Source of the DNA: SZUA-309 sp965215995
Lineage (GTDB): Bacteria; Pseudomonadota; Gammaproteobacteria; Pseudomonadales; Azotimanducaceae
Length of the DNA stretch: 64,000 nucleotides
Reading direction: 5' to 3'
Assembly (NCBI GenBank): GCA_965215995.1
Contig: OZ244128.1
Span: forward strand, 5,146,001 to 5,210,000
Position 1 is the first letter of the stretch; every line of letters starts with the position of its first letter. Under the pieces are notes generated by a model. It did no database searches, was not told the DNA's origin, and was given only the letters and a program-made list of their open reading frames with translations. Of the stretch, positions 15,446 through 24,067 are shown in pieces. The position numbers were made by a program, and so were the translations under genes.

Positions 15446-16647
15446 ACTTCGATCCCATCGAGCTCGGCGACGGTGAGAATGTCCTTGTCCCCCCGGCCGG
15501 ACAGGTTCACCACCACAGCCTGCTCCCGGGGGAGCGTTGCTGCATGCTTGACCACCCAGGCCAGCGCGTGGCTGGATTCGAGCGCCGGCATGATGCCTTC
15601 GGTGCTGTTCAGCAGCCTGAACGCGGTCATTGCCTCATCGTCCGTGACCGCGTCGTACTCGGCTCGCTTGATGTCTTTCAGGAAGGCATGCTCGGGACCC
15701 ACACCGGGATAATCCAGACCGGCAGAGATGGAATGGGTCTCGATGATCTGGCCATCTTCATCCTGCATCAGGTAGGTCCGATTGCCGTGCAGCACGCCTA
15801 CCCTACCGGCCGTGAGCGGCGCGGCGTGGCGACCGGTTTCTATGCCTGTGCCAGCCGCTTCGACGCCCACCAGCCGCACGTCCGCATCATCAATGAACGG
15901 ATGAAACAGACCGATGGCATTGGAACCGCCGCCAACACAGGCGACCAGCACGTCCGGTAGCCGGCCGATCCGTTCCAGGCACTGGCTGCGCGTTTCTTTG
16001 CCGATCACCGACTGAAAGTCACGGACCAGGCGTGGATAAGGATCAGGGCCCGCCACGGTGCCTATGATGTAGTGGGTGTTGTCCACGTTGGTCACCCAGT
16101 CACGCATGGCTTCGTTCATGGCATCTTTCAGGGTTTTCGAGCCGGAGTGGACGGGAATCACTTCAGCCCCGAGCAGCTTCATACGGTAGACGTTGAGGCT
16201 CTGTCGCTTGACATCCTCAGCCCCCATATAGACCTGACATTCGAGGCCCAGTCGAGCCGCCACGGTTGCCGTGGCCACACCGTGCTGACCTGCTCCGGTT
16301 TCCGCGATCACCCGGGGTTTGCCCATCCGCTTGGCCAGGAGCGCTTGACCGATGGTGTTGTTCACCTTGTGGGCACCGGTGTGGTTCAGATCTTCGCGCT
16401 TCAGGAAAACGTCCGCTCCCCCCAGCTCTGCTGTCAGACGCTCAGCGTGATAGAGCGGCGTCGGACGGCCGACGTAGTTCTTAAGGTCCTCCCGGAGCTC
16501 CTCGATAAACTCCGGATCCCCGGCCAGTGAGTCGTAGAGCTGCGTGAGCTCCTCCAACGCGTGCATCAGAGTCTCGGCCACGAATCGGCCACCGTGCTCG
16601 CCGAAATGCCCATCCGAGGGCTGATCGTACCTGTTCGCTCCGTCCAC
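15442..16647 (-). CDS. trpB: Tryptophan synthase beta chain
   Basis: PLP enzyme that condenses indole with serine. The Schiff-base lysine lies in NHTGAHKVNNTIGQA, and GAGQHGVATA and the phosphate-binding GGGSNAIG are present in 401 residues. The start ATG is at 16647. It lies 21 bases after trpF and overlaps trpA by four bases, so trpF-trpB-trpA form one unit. Confidence 0.98.
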   Translation of the reverse strand: MDGANRYDQPSDGHFGEHGGRFVAETLMHALEELTQLYDSLAGDPEFIEELREDLKNYVGRPTPLYHAERLTAELGGADVFLKREDLNHTGAHKVNNTIGQALLAKRMGKPRVIAETGAGQHGVATATVAARLGLECQVYMGAEDVKRQSLNVYRMKLLGAEVIPVHSGSKTLKDAMNEAMRDWVTNVDNTHYIIGTVAGPDPYPRLVRDFQSVIGKETRSQCLERIGRLPDVLVACVGGGSNAIGLFHPFIDDADVRLVGVEAAGTGIETGRHAAPLTAGRVGVLHGNRTYLMQDEDGQIIETHSISAGLDYPGVGPEHAFLKDIKRAEYDAVTDDEAMTAFRLLNSTEGIMPALESSHALAWVVKHAATLPREQAVVVNLSGRGDKDILTVAELDGIEV

Positions 16648-16668
16648 CCTTTACACCTCGCTACGTCT

Positions 16669-17343
16669 CTACCGGGACTCCGCTTTCTTCCGGGCGGCGT
16701 CCTCTGCCCTTACCGCCGCCGCAAAGGCTCTGATTCTGTCCGGCTCCTTTTTTCCTTTCAGAGCGCCTTCCACGCCACCGGCCACATCTACCGCAGCGGG
16801 GTGCAGCTGGCGCATCGCGCCGGCCACGTTGGCTGGTGTCAGTCCACCTGCCAGGCCAAGCTTCAGGTTCGAGTCACCGGCTTCCGGCCAATACTGCCAG
16901 TCGAATACCTCGCCGGTCCCGCCATGCGCGCCGGGCACATAGGCATCGAGCAAGTGCCAGGCCGCATCCGGATAGGCAGCCTCGAGCGCTGAGATCGTCA
17001 GCGGTTCCCGCACCCGATATGCCTTCATGAAGGGGACACCGAAGCTCGCGCAGAAATCGTTCGGCTCATCACCATGAAACTGCAAGGCGTCCAGCGGCAC
17101 CTCACTGAGCACCCGACGCACTTCCTCTGCCGTCTGATCAAGGAAAACACCCACCACACAGACCTCGTCAGCTACCGCGCGAGCAAGCGAGGCTGCGTCT
17201 TCAATACCCACGCAGCGGGCGCTCCGCGGCGAGAAGTTCAATCCCATGGCATCCACACCGGCGTCCAGCACAGCCTCCGCGTCCACCATCCTCGTGATGC
17301 CGCAGATCTTTATCTTAGTGCTGGTGCTGGTGCGCTCGGTCAC
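16669..17343 (-). CDS. trpF: Phosphoribosylanthranilate isomerase
   Basis: TIM-barrel isomerase of the tryptophan pathway. KICGITR near residue 11 carries the catalytic cysteine. DALQFHGDE, GLAGGLTPANV and VDVAGGVEGALKGKK follow, the last being the C-terminal phosphate loop, usually DVSSGVE. The start is a GTG at 17343. It has a slightly long charged tail, 224 residues in all. First of trpFBA; the repeat at 17409-17448 separates it from truA. Confidence 0.94.
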   Translation of the reverse strand: MTERTSTSTKIKICGITRMVDAEAVLDAGVDAMGLNFSPRSARCVGIEDAASLARAVADEVCVVGVFLDQTAEEVRRVLSEVPLDALQFHGDEPNDFCASFGVPFMKAYRVREPLTISALEAAYPDAAWHLLDAYVPGAHGGTGEVFDWQYWPEAGDSNLKLGLAGGLTPANVAGAMRQLHPAAVDVAGGVEGALKGKKEPDRIRAFAAAVRAEDAARKKAESR

Positions 17344-17408
17344 GACGACGTGCGGGTGCGGGAAAGCGGCGTAGTCTAGCCGGTGGCTTCAGGGAATCAA
17401 ATGGGCAG

Positions 17409-17448
17409 CTAGTGTCCTGTTCGGTTAATTCAACGAACAGGACACTAG
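17409..17448. repeat. CTAG-bounded 40-base palindrome at the truA stop
   Basis: CTAGTGTCCTGTTCG (17409-17423) is repeated in perfect inverted orientation at 17434-17448 around a 10-base AT-rich loop. The right-hand CTAG includes the TAG stop of truA. The 15-base-pair stem could terminate transcription between truA and trpF, although no long T-run follows. The TA inside CTAG on both sides is what a very small IS630-like MITE would leave. Confidence 0.6.
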
Positions 17449-18242
17449 AATCGCTCCAGCCCACCCAGCGCCCGAAGCAGTGCCGGTGGACGTCCACCAG
17501 GCAGGGTCTGGGACGGATACCGCACGTCCACCAGATAGAGTCCATCCGGTGGTGCGGTGGGTGCGGCCAGGGATCTGTCTCTGCCGATCAACAGCGCCTG
17601 AATCCACTCAGGCGCCGCTCGGCCAAGGCCGACCTCCCAGAGCGAACCGGCGATATTTCGCACCATGTGCAGAAGGAAGGCATTGGCCGTGATATCCAGC
17701 ACCACGAAGCCACCCAGCCGGGTGACACTCACCTGATGCAGCGCCCGCATGGGTGTCCTCGACTGGCAGCCGGCTGCTCTGAAGGCGCTGAAATCCTGCT
17801 CGCCGACCAGAGTCTGAGCAGCCTTGTGCATGGGCTCATCTGCCAGGCGCCGGGAGAACGTCACCCTGCCTGACAGCAGCGGCGAGACTCTCTCCAGGTC
17901 GTAAAAAAGATACATGTAGCGCCGCGCCGTGGCCTGGAAGCGCGGGTGAAAGTCATCGGGCACTTCCCGCGCCCAGAGCACGGCCACGCCGTCCGGCGAC
18001 AGCGCATTGGTGCCCCGTATCCAGGCATCGAGTGGCCGCTCCACCGGAGGGTCGAAGGCGACCACCTGATAAGTGGCGTGCACACCGGCATCTGTGCGGC
18101 CGGCAGCAGTCAACGTAACCGGTGCCGCAGCAACCTGGGACAGCGCGTCCTGAAGCGCACCCTGCACCGAGGGCGCGTGTGACTGGTATTGAAAGCCGTT
18201 GAAGGCACCGCCATCGTATTCGATGCCGAGAGCGATGCGCAT
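17445..18242 (-). CDS. truA: tRNA pseudouridine(38-40) synthase
   Basis: Makes pseudouridine in the anticodon arm of many tRNAs. At 265 residues it is the usual length. The catalytic aspartate sits in AAGRTDAGVHA (about residues 47-57), and the N-terminal GIEYDGGAFNGFQYQ and C-terminal FLLHMVRNIAGSLWEVG blocks are typical. Start ATG at 18242. It lies between fimV and trpF, as in Pseudomonas. The last codon runs into the CTAG palindrome. Confidence 0.97.
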   Translation of the reverse strand: MRIALGIEYDGGAFNGFQYQSHAPSVQGALQDALSQVAAAPVTLTAAGRTDAGVHATYQVVAFDPPVERPLDAWIRGTNALSPDGVAVLWAREVPDDFHPRFQATARRYMYLFYDLERVSPLLSGRVTFSRRLADEPMHKAAQTLVGEQDFSAFRAAGCQSRTPMRALHQVSVTRLGGFVVLDITANAFLLHMVRNIAGSLWEVGLGRAAPEWIQALLIGRDRSLAAPTAPPDGLYLVDVRYPSQTLPGGRPPALLRALGGLERF

Positions 18243-18280
18243 ACCTGAACGGCTGATGGTCTGTTCGATAGAGGAGGTAG

Positions 18281-20956
18281 CTAGAGGGACTCCAGCATGG
18301 ACTGCGCCTTCTGCTGCTGCTCCGCGTTGCCTTCGTCCATCACCTCTTTGAGGATGTCTCGGGCACCGTCTGCGTCACCCATGTCGATATAGGCACGGGC
18401 CAGATCGAGCTTGGTGTTGGCGCTGTCGCCTTCGTCTTCGAAGTCGAACTCATCGTCGCTGGCGACCGCCGTTTCCAGATCCAGCTGGTCGAGCGTCTCT
18501 TCTTCTGCTGCGGCAACGGCTTCGACGGCAACACCACCCTCCAGGGCGCTGGCGGAAGAAACTTCGGCTGCTTCTTCGCTGATGCTGGCCGCAGCTTTCT
18601 CCAGGTCTGCATCGATAGTCAGTTCTTCCGTCTCGGCGAAGCCACTGCCTGCCGATTCCGGCTCTGTCTCGAGATCCGCGGTGTCGAACTCGATACCATC
18701 GTCGGCGGGTTCCGCTTCGGTTTCTGCAGTCGTCACAGCCTCTGCGGAATCTTCTGCTGCTTCCTCTGCATCCGGGTCAAAGTCCATGCCCAGATCGCCG
18801 CCGAGCTGATCGCCCGCACCGGCAAGGTTGTTCTGCTCGTCACTGTCCAGCTCATCGAGCTCGAGCTCGAAGTCCAGTGCGCCACCGTCATCTGCTTCTT
18901 CAACGGCCTCCTGGGCCTCTGCCGCAGCTGCTACGGCGCTCTCTCCTGCTTCCGCCTCGAGCGCGGTGTCACCGGCAGCGAAGTCCAGATTCGCCAGGCC
19001 GTCCGCATTGCCCTCTTCTGCTGCTGCATCAACTGTCGGTGCGGTGTCACCGCTCTCATCTGCCATCATGTCATCCAGTGTGATGGCCTCTTCACCGAAC
19101 TGGTTTTCCAGTTCGCGGGCGGTGAGCAGGGCTTCCTCGTCATCGCAGTATTCGATCAGCGACGTCATATGCTCATCGAATGCCACACGGTCACCGGACT
19201 CCACGTAGACCTCCAGAAGCTTCAGGCGAACGTCGTTCCGCTCAGGTTCCTCCTCCAGCACGCCAAGCAGCAGGCCGATGGCCTGAGCGTAGCGACCATA
19301 GGCGATGTAGATGTCGGCTTCGCCGATGACATCACTGGTCTGGGAGCCTTGAATCTCCTCTTCGGTTTCCTCTTCGATGACCTCTGTGCCCGCAACCGCA
19401 TCGAAGTCATCTTCGTCTGCCAGGTCATCTTCGTCATCAAAGCTGCCAATCGCTGGCTCGGTGCGCTCTTCCTCAGCGAATGCCGCCTCGGCGTCGAAGT
19501 AGTCGTTCTCTTCCTCCGCAGCCCGACGCCTGCGCTGTGCGATCATGCCGCCGACCAGAAGCAAAACCAGAACACCTGCACCGCCATACATCACCATGGG
19601 TGACTGCCACCAGGGGGTGGCAGTGGCTTGGGCGCTCTGGTTTTGGCTCTGGGCCGTGGATTCCTGAGCCTGGGTATCCGGACCCGGGCCGGTTGCGGCC
19701 TGTTGCGCGGCGGCCTGGGCGGCAGCCAGCTGCGCCTGCAGCTCGGCGATCTGCTGATCCTTCACCTCGATCTGCCGCTCACGGATGGCGATCTCGTCGC
19801 TGGCAAGCTGCTTTTCGTGCTCCAGGGCGTAGGTCAGCTCTTCCACCTGAAGACCCAGCTTGTCAGTCTGCTCCAGGGCGGCTGTCAGGCTGGCTGCATC
19901 ACCACCCACACCGGTGGTGCTGTCCCCATCCTCGGCAACGATCCGAAGCTCGCCCTCGGTTGCCTCTACCGAATCTGCGGCGGTTGTGCCGCTGCTGGCA
20001 TCTACCGGGCTGCGTAGATCGGAGGTCTGATCAGCGGAGCTCTGCGCAGGCGCAGGGCTGCGATCGGCAACCATCTCGCCGAGGGGCTCACCCCGAGTGT
20101 AGGCACGCCATTCCTCGTCGTGCCGGGCCACTTCACCGAGCGCTTGCTCAGCCGTTCGGGCGCTTGCCTGGGCCTCGTTCGGCAGTTTCAGCACGTAACC
20201 CGCCTTCAGCAGGTTGATGTTGCCGTTGATGAATGCCTCCGGATTCATCTCTGCGATCGCGAGCATGGTCTGCTGCACGCTCACCGAATCCGATGGCCGG
20301 GCGCGGGAAGCGATGGTCCAGAGGGTGTCGGACCGGTCAGTCATACCGTACTCGTCGCCTTCAAAGCCCCTATCCAGGGGCGAAGGCTGGCGTTGGCTTT
20401 CCTCGCCCGGCGTCATCTGCACCCGGGTTCCGGATCCGGAGGCGGGCTCTACCCGCTGAACCCGACCCGTGTTCCCAGCGCTGCGGTTCTGAGCCGGCGC
20501 GCTGACCGCAGGTGCAGCGGCCTCGCTGAATGTGGGCGGATCGAGGAGCACGGTGTACTCCTTGAGCAGACGTCCATTGGGCCAGAGCACCTCGACAAGG
20601 AAGTTGAGATATGGCTCGGTAATGGGTCGGGATGAGGTCACCACGATCTGCGGATCGCCGTTTGGCGCCATACCCACCTGAAAGTCGAGCCCGGTGAGGA
20701 AGAAGAATCTTTCCACACCGACTCGTTCGAAGTCCTCGCTGGAACCCAGCGAAACCAGGATTTCTCCCGGCTCCAGACCGGAGGCGTCATAAAGCTCGAT
20801 GGTGGCTTTGAACTCCTGGTTCAGTGCCGAATCAAGCTCTATCTCGCCAAGTCCAAGGCCCCAGCCTTGCGGTGCGACAGCCACCGCCAGAAAACCAAGA
20901 AAAATTGCGCTGGCGCGACCGCGCGCACGCAACCGGCTGAGCAAGAACCTATACAT
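18281..20956 (-). CDS. fimV: FimV/HubP-type polar hub protein
   Basis: Large envelope protein (891 residues) that organises the cell pole and type IV pili in relatives. Seen: an N-terminal membrane-targeting stretch, the FimV N-terminal beta domain (GLGEIELDSALNQEFKA), a LysM-like region near DTLWTIASRARP (about 210-260) and a coiled coil at about 355-415. A transmembrane helix WQSPMVMYGGAGVLVLLLVGG (about 450) is followed by a long, very acidic, Ala/Glu-rich cytoplasmic domain. The C-terminus ends in the TPR-like FimV motif (LDLARAYIDMGDADGARDIL). GAGAGGGGG is a strong ribosome-binding site. The acidic repeats vary in length between species. Confidence 0.93.
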   Translation of the reverse strand: MYRFLLSRLRARGRASAIFLGFLAVAVAPQGWGLGLGEIELDSALNQEFKATIELYDASGLEPGEILVSLGSSEDFERVGVERFFFLTGLDFQVGMAPNGDPQIVVTSSRPITEPYLNFLVEVLWPNGRLLKEYTVLLDPPTFSEAAAPAVSAPAQNRSAGNTGRVQRVEPASGSGTRVQMTPGEESQRQPSPLDRGFEGDEYGMTDRSDTLWTIASRARPSDSVSVQQTMLAIAEMNPEAFINGNINLLKAGYVLKLPNEAQASARTAEQALGEVARHDEEWRAYTRGEPLGEMVADRSPAPAQSSADQTSDLRSPVDASSGTTAADSVEATEGELRIVAEDGDSTTGVGGDAASLTAALEQTDKLGLQVEELTYALEHEKQLASDEIAIRERQIEVKDQQIAELQAQLAAAQAAAQQAATGPGPDTQAQESTAQSQNQSAQATATPWWQSPMVMYGGAGVLVLLLVGGMIAQRRRRAAEEENDYFDAEAAFAEEERTEPAIGSFDDEDDLADEDDFDAVAGTEVIEEETEEEIQGSQTSDVIGEADIYIAYGRYAQAIGLLLGVLEEEPERNDVRLKLLEVYVESGDRVAFDEHMTSLIEYCDDEEALLTARELENQFGEEAITLDDMMADESGDTAPTVDAAAEEGNADGLANLDFAAGDTALEAEAGESAVAAAAEAQEAVEEADDGGALDFELELDELDSDEQNNLAGAGDQLGGDLGMDFDPDAEEAAEDSAEAVTTAETEAEPADDGIEFDTADLETEPESAGSGFAETEELTIDADLEKAAASISEEAAEVSSASALEGGVAVEAVAAAEEETLDQLDLETAVASDDEFDFEDEGDSANTKLDLARAYIDMGDADGARDILKEVMDEGNAEQQQKAQSMLESL

Positions 20957-21281
20957 AGGTGCCCCCTCTCAAAAGGTCATTAGTTTTGAACAGGCGTCGG
21001 AATCCCTCCGGGGAGCCCTCGATCGCATCGAGGTCCGGAGAGCAAAGGCTTCCCTCCCCAACAGAAGAAAACCCGACCAGCGATAGTGTCACTGCCGTCC
21101 TGTGCAAGTTTCTCAACATCTGCGGTCTGTTCCCGTGGAAAATCCAGTTCCGTAGGCGAACGTTAACCTAGAAGATCAGACCAAAAATTGCAGTAAGTAC
21201 CAATTATGGCAGTTCTTTTTGGCACAATGACAGCCCTGAAAGGCCCGAACTGTCATATTTTTTCATCAAATTGATGGACGC
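20957..21281 (-). other. 325-base fimV leader, no gene
   Basis: Between the asd stop and the fimV start I see no coding frame worth reporting. It contains the hairpin at 21227-21256 and a nested hairpin at 21006-21040 (CTCCGG/CCGGAG outside CCTCGAT/ATCGAGG). The middle (about 21160-21225) is AT-rich and is the likely place for a fimV promoter; I cannot fix one with confidence. Confidence 0.5.
21227..21256. terminator. Hairpin after asd, possible terminator
   Basis: ATGACAG (21227-21233) pairs perfectly with CTGTCAT (21250-21256), with GCC/GGC pairing inside. A run of T residues follows on the + strand and precedes it as A residues on the - strand. Leftward transcription from asd meets the stem 25 bases after its stop, but the T-run is on the wrong side for a classical leftward terminator, so this is tentative. 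Confidence 0.35.
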
Positions 21282-22301
21282 TCAGGCGAGCATGGGAATC
21301 AGCGCTTCCGCGATCTGGATGCTGTTCAACGCCGCACCTTTCCGGACGTTGTCGGAAACCACCCACAGATCAAGACCTTGCGGGTGAGAGATGTCCTCTC
21401 TGAGGCGCCCCACGAAGACCGGATCGGTGCCCGCCGCCTGACCGACCGCGGTCGGGTAGCCACCGGGCTCCGCATCGTCCATGAGGGTGACACCTGGCGC
21501 TGCGGCGAGCAGAGATCGGGCCTCTTGAACGGTCAGTTTGCGGCTGGTCTCGATGTGAACGGCTTCAGAGTGCCCGTAAAACACGGGAATCCGCACACAG
21601 GTGGGATTCACCTGAATCGCCGGATCGAGAATCTTCCGGGTTTCCCAGACCATCTTCATCTCTTCTTTGGTGTAGCCGTTGTCTTGAAAATTGTCGATCT
21701 GTGGGACGGCATTGAACGCAATCTGCACGGGCATCACCTTCGGCGAAATGGGGCGCGTATTGAGCAGATCGGCCGTCTGCCCCGCCAGCTCCCGCACCCC
21801 ACCGGCACCGGCGCCGGAGACCGCCTGATAGGTGGCAACGTTGACCCGTTCGATGCCTGCCGCATCATGGAGCGGTTTCAAGGCCACTACCATCTGGATG
21901 GTTGAGCAGTTCGGATTGGCGATGATGTTCCGATTCTTGAACGCTGCCAGCGCCTCGGCATTCACTTCGGGCACAACGAGGGGGATGTCATCGTCGTAGC
22001 GAAACTTCGAGGTGTTATCGATGACCACACAGCCGGCCGCTGCTGCTTTCGGCGCGAACTCGGCAGACAGGTCGCCGCCAGCAGAAAACAGCCCGATCTG
22101 AACCTGGTTGAAGTCAAACTGATCAAGACGTTTGACCATGATCGAGCTGCCACGGAACTGGATGCGCTTACCTTCTGACCGTTCGCTGGCGAGCAGATGC
22201 AGCGTCCGGACGGGAAACTTCCGCTCTTCCAAGATCTCCACCAGCGCTTCGCCAACGGCCCCGGTCGCACCGGCGATAGCAATGTCGAATCCTTCGCTCA
22301 T
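21282..22301 (-). CDS. asd: Aspartate-semialdehyde dehydrogenase
   Basis: NADPH enzyme at the branch to lysine, methionine and threonine. The 339-residue form is the shorter type found in Bacillus and many gammaproteobacteria rather than the 370-residue E. coli type. The nucleotide loop GATGAVGEAL, the catalytic cysteine in ANPNCSTIQ (about residue 130) and the acid/base histidine in FYGHSEAVH are intact, which separates it from the catalytically dead Usg paralogue. It begins 12 bases after leuB and precedes fimV. Confidence 0.95.
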   Translation of the reverse strand: MSEGFDIAIAGATGAVGEALVEILEERKFPVRTLHLLASERSEGKRIQFRGSSIMVKRLDQFDFNQVQIGLFSAGGDLSAEFAPKAAAAGCVVIDNTSKFRYDDDIPLVVPEVNAEALAAFKNRNIIANPNCSTIQMVVALKPLHDAAGIERVNVATYQAVSGAGAGGVRELAGQTADLLNTRPISPKVMPVQIAFNAVPQIDNFQDNGYTKEEMKMVWETRKILDPAIQVNPTCVRIPVFYGHSEAVHIETSRKLTVQEARSLLAAAPGVTLMDDAEPGGYPTAVGQAAGTDPVFVGRLREDISHPQGLDLWVVSDNVRKGAALNSIQIAEALIPMLA

Positions 22302-22313
22302 CTGAGCCTCCTG

Positions 22314-23411
22314 TCAGGATGCGAGCGCAGCCAGCACGGCCTCGCCCATAGCATCGGTACCTACCAGCCGGACGTCTGCACCGGCCGCCTCCGGGGCGAT
22401 GTCCGCCGTCCTGTAGCCATCCGCTAGAACCTGATTCACCGCCGTCTCGATGGCATCCGCCGCCGCTGCCGCATCCAGGCTGTAGCGGCACATCATGGCT
22501 ACCGAGAGGATGGTGGCCAGAGGATTTGCCTTGTTCTGGCCCGCGATGTCCGGCGCTGAGCCGTGAACCGGCTCGTACAGACCACTGCCGTCCGCGGCCA
22601 GCGAGGCCGATGGCAGCATGCCGAGGGAGCCGGTGAGCATGGCGGCCACGTCCGAGAGAATGTCGCCGAACATGTTGCCTGTCACCACCACGTCAAACTG
22701 CTTGGGCGCCCGAACCAACTGCATGCCCGCGTTATCCACGTACATGTGCGACAGCGCCACGTCCGGATAGTCCCTGGCAGTCTGAGTGACCACTTCCCGC
22801 CACAGCTGCGTGACCTCCAGCACATTGGCTTTGTCCACCGAGCAGACACGCCCGCCCCGCTTCCGGGCCAGTTCGAAAGCCACCCGGGCGATCCGATCAA
22901 TCTCATGCTCGCTGTAAACGTAAGTGTTGAAGCCGCGACGCTCGTTGTTAACCACTTCCACGCCGCGCGGCTCACCGAAATAGATGCCGCCGGTCAGCTC
23001 CCGGACGATGAGTATGTCCAGATCCGCAACCAGCTCCGGTTTCAGCGAGGAGGCATCCGCCAGCGGCGCAAACAGCATGGCCGGTCGCAGGTTGGCGAAG
23101 AGCTCCAGTCCCGAGCGCAGACCCAGCAAGCCCCGTTCCGGTCGCTCCAGGGTGGGCAGATCGTCCCAGCTCGGGCCGCCGACCGCACCGAGCAGCACCG
23201 CCCGGCTGTTTTTCGCCTTTTCCATCGTTTCCTCAGGCAGAGGCAAACCGGTCTCATCGATGGCACGGCCACCGATCAGGGCCTCATCCAGGGACAGGTC
23301 GAGGCCATGCTGCACCGCCACCCGCTCCAGCACGGCCACGGCGACCTTCACCACATCCGGACCGATGCCATCACCCGGCAGGACGAGGATCTTCTGAACG
23401 TCCGTCGTCAT
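22314..23411 (-). CDS. leuB: 3-Isopropylmalate dehydrogenase
   Basis: NAD-dependent oxidative decarboxylation of 3-isopropylmalate in leucine synthesis. 365 residues. LPGDGIGPDV, LLGAVGGPSWD, the metal-binding NMFGDILSDVAAMLTGSLG and the nucleotide-binding VHGSAPDIAGQNKANP are all seen. The ATG at 23411 overlaps the leuD TGA by four bases. Part of leuCDB-asd. Confidence 0.97.
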   Translation of the reverse strand: MTTDVQKILVLPGDGIGPDVVKVAVAVLERVAVQHGLDLSLDEALIGGRAIDETGLPLPEETMEKAKNSRAVLLGAVGGPSWDDLPTLERPERGLLGLRSGLELFANLRPAMLFAPLADASSLKPELVADLDILIVRELTGGIYFGEPRGVEVVNNERRGFNTYVYSEHEIDRIARVAFELARKRGGRVCSVDKANVLEVTQLWREVVTQTARDYPDVALSHMYVDNAGMQLVRAPKQFDVVVTGNMFGDILSDVAAMLTGSLGMLPSASLAADGSGLYEPVHGSAPDIAGQNKANPLATILSVAMMCRYSLDAAAAADAIETAVNQVLADGYRTADIAPEAAGADVRLVGTDAMGEAVLAALAS

Positions 23412-24067
23412 TGACCCGCTCCTTCCAGGCGTCCGAACAGCCAGGGCATATTCTGTCGATGGCGCGCTTCGAAGGCCCTGATGTCGCCCTCATGGGCCAA
23501 CGTTAGGCCAATATCGTCAAGCCCTTTCACCAGCGAGGTCTTGCGCATGGCGTCGACGGTGAAGCCGATCTTCCGGCCATCCGCTAACTCGATGTCCTCG
23601 TCCGGCAGGTTGATGGTGATTGAAGCGGCCGCTTTCCCGCTGCAGAGCTCGAACAGCTCATCAACTATTTCTTCATCTAAAACAATGGGTAACAGGCCAT
23701 TTTTATAGCAATTACTGTGGAATATGTCGGCAAAGCTGGGGGCGATCACCGCCCGGAAGCCGTACTCCATCAGGGACCAGACCGCGTGCTCACGGCTGGA
23801 GCCACAGCCGAAGTTCTCTCGCGCCAGCAGGAATCGGGCATCCTGATAACGGGGATCGTTGAGGATGAACTCGTGATTGATCTGCCGCTCATTCGGCGTC
23901 ATGCCCATGCTTCCCTCATCCAGGAAGCGCCAGCCATCAAACAGATTGTCACCAAAGCCGGTTCGACGAATGGACTTCAGAAACTGCTTGGGGATGATCT
24001 GATCCGTGTCCACGTTGACGCGGTCCAGCGGCAACACAATGCCGCTTTCTACGGTAAACGCTTTCAT
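23408..24067 (-). CDS. leuD: 3-Isopropylmalate dehydratase small subunit
   Basis: Swivelling-domain subunit of isopropylmalate isomerase, partner of LeuC. 219 residues with NVDTDQIIPKQFLKSIRRTGFG at the N-terminus and the GCGSSREHA motif that closes over the substrate. I chose the ATG at 24067 (MKAFTV), which overlaps the leuC stop by four bases; an in-frame upstream codon at 24196 lies inside leuC and encodes no family sequence. Confidence 0.97.
   Translation of the reverse strand: MKAFTVESGIVLPLDRVNVDTDQIIPKQFLKSIRRTGFGDNLFDGWRFLDEGSMGMTPNERQINHEFILNDPRYQDARFLLARENFGCGSSREHAVWSLMEYGFRAVIAPSFADIFHSNCYKNGLLPIVLDEEIVDELFELCSGKAAASITINLPDEDIELADGRKIGFTVDAMRKTSLVKGLDDIGLTLAHEGDIRAFEARHRQNMPWLFGRLEGAGQ

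Noticed and set aside
18281..20956. fimV as a repeat-containing surface adhesin
   Set aside because: The acidic Ala/Glu-rich part is cytoplasmic, after a transmembrane helix, and the FimV N- and C-terminal domains are clear.
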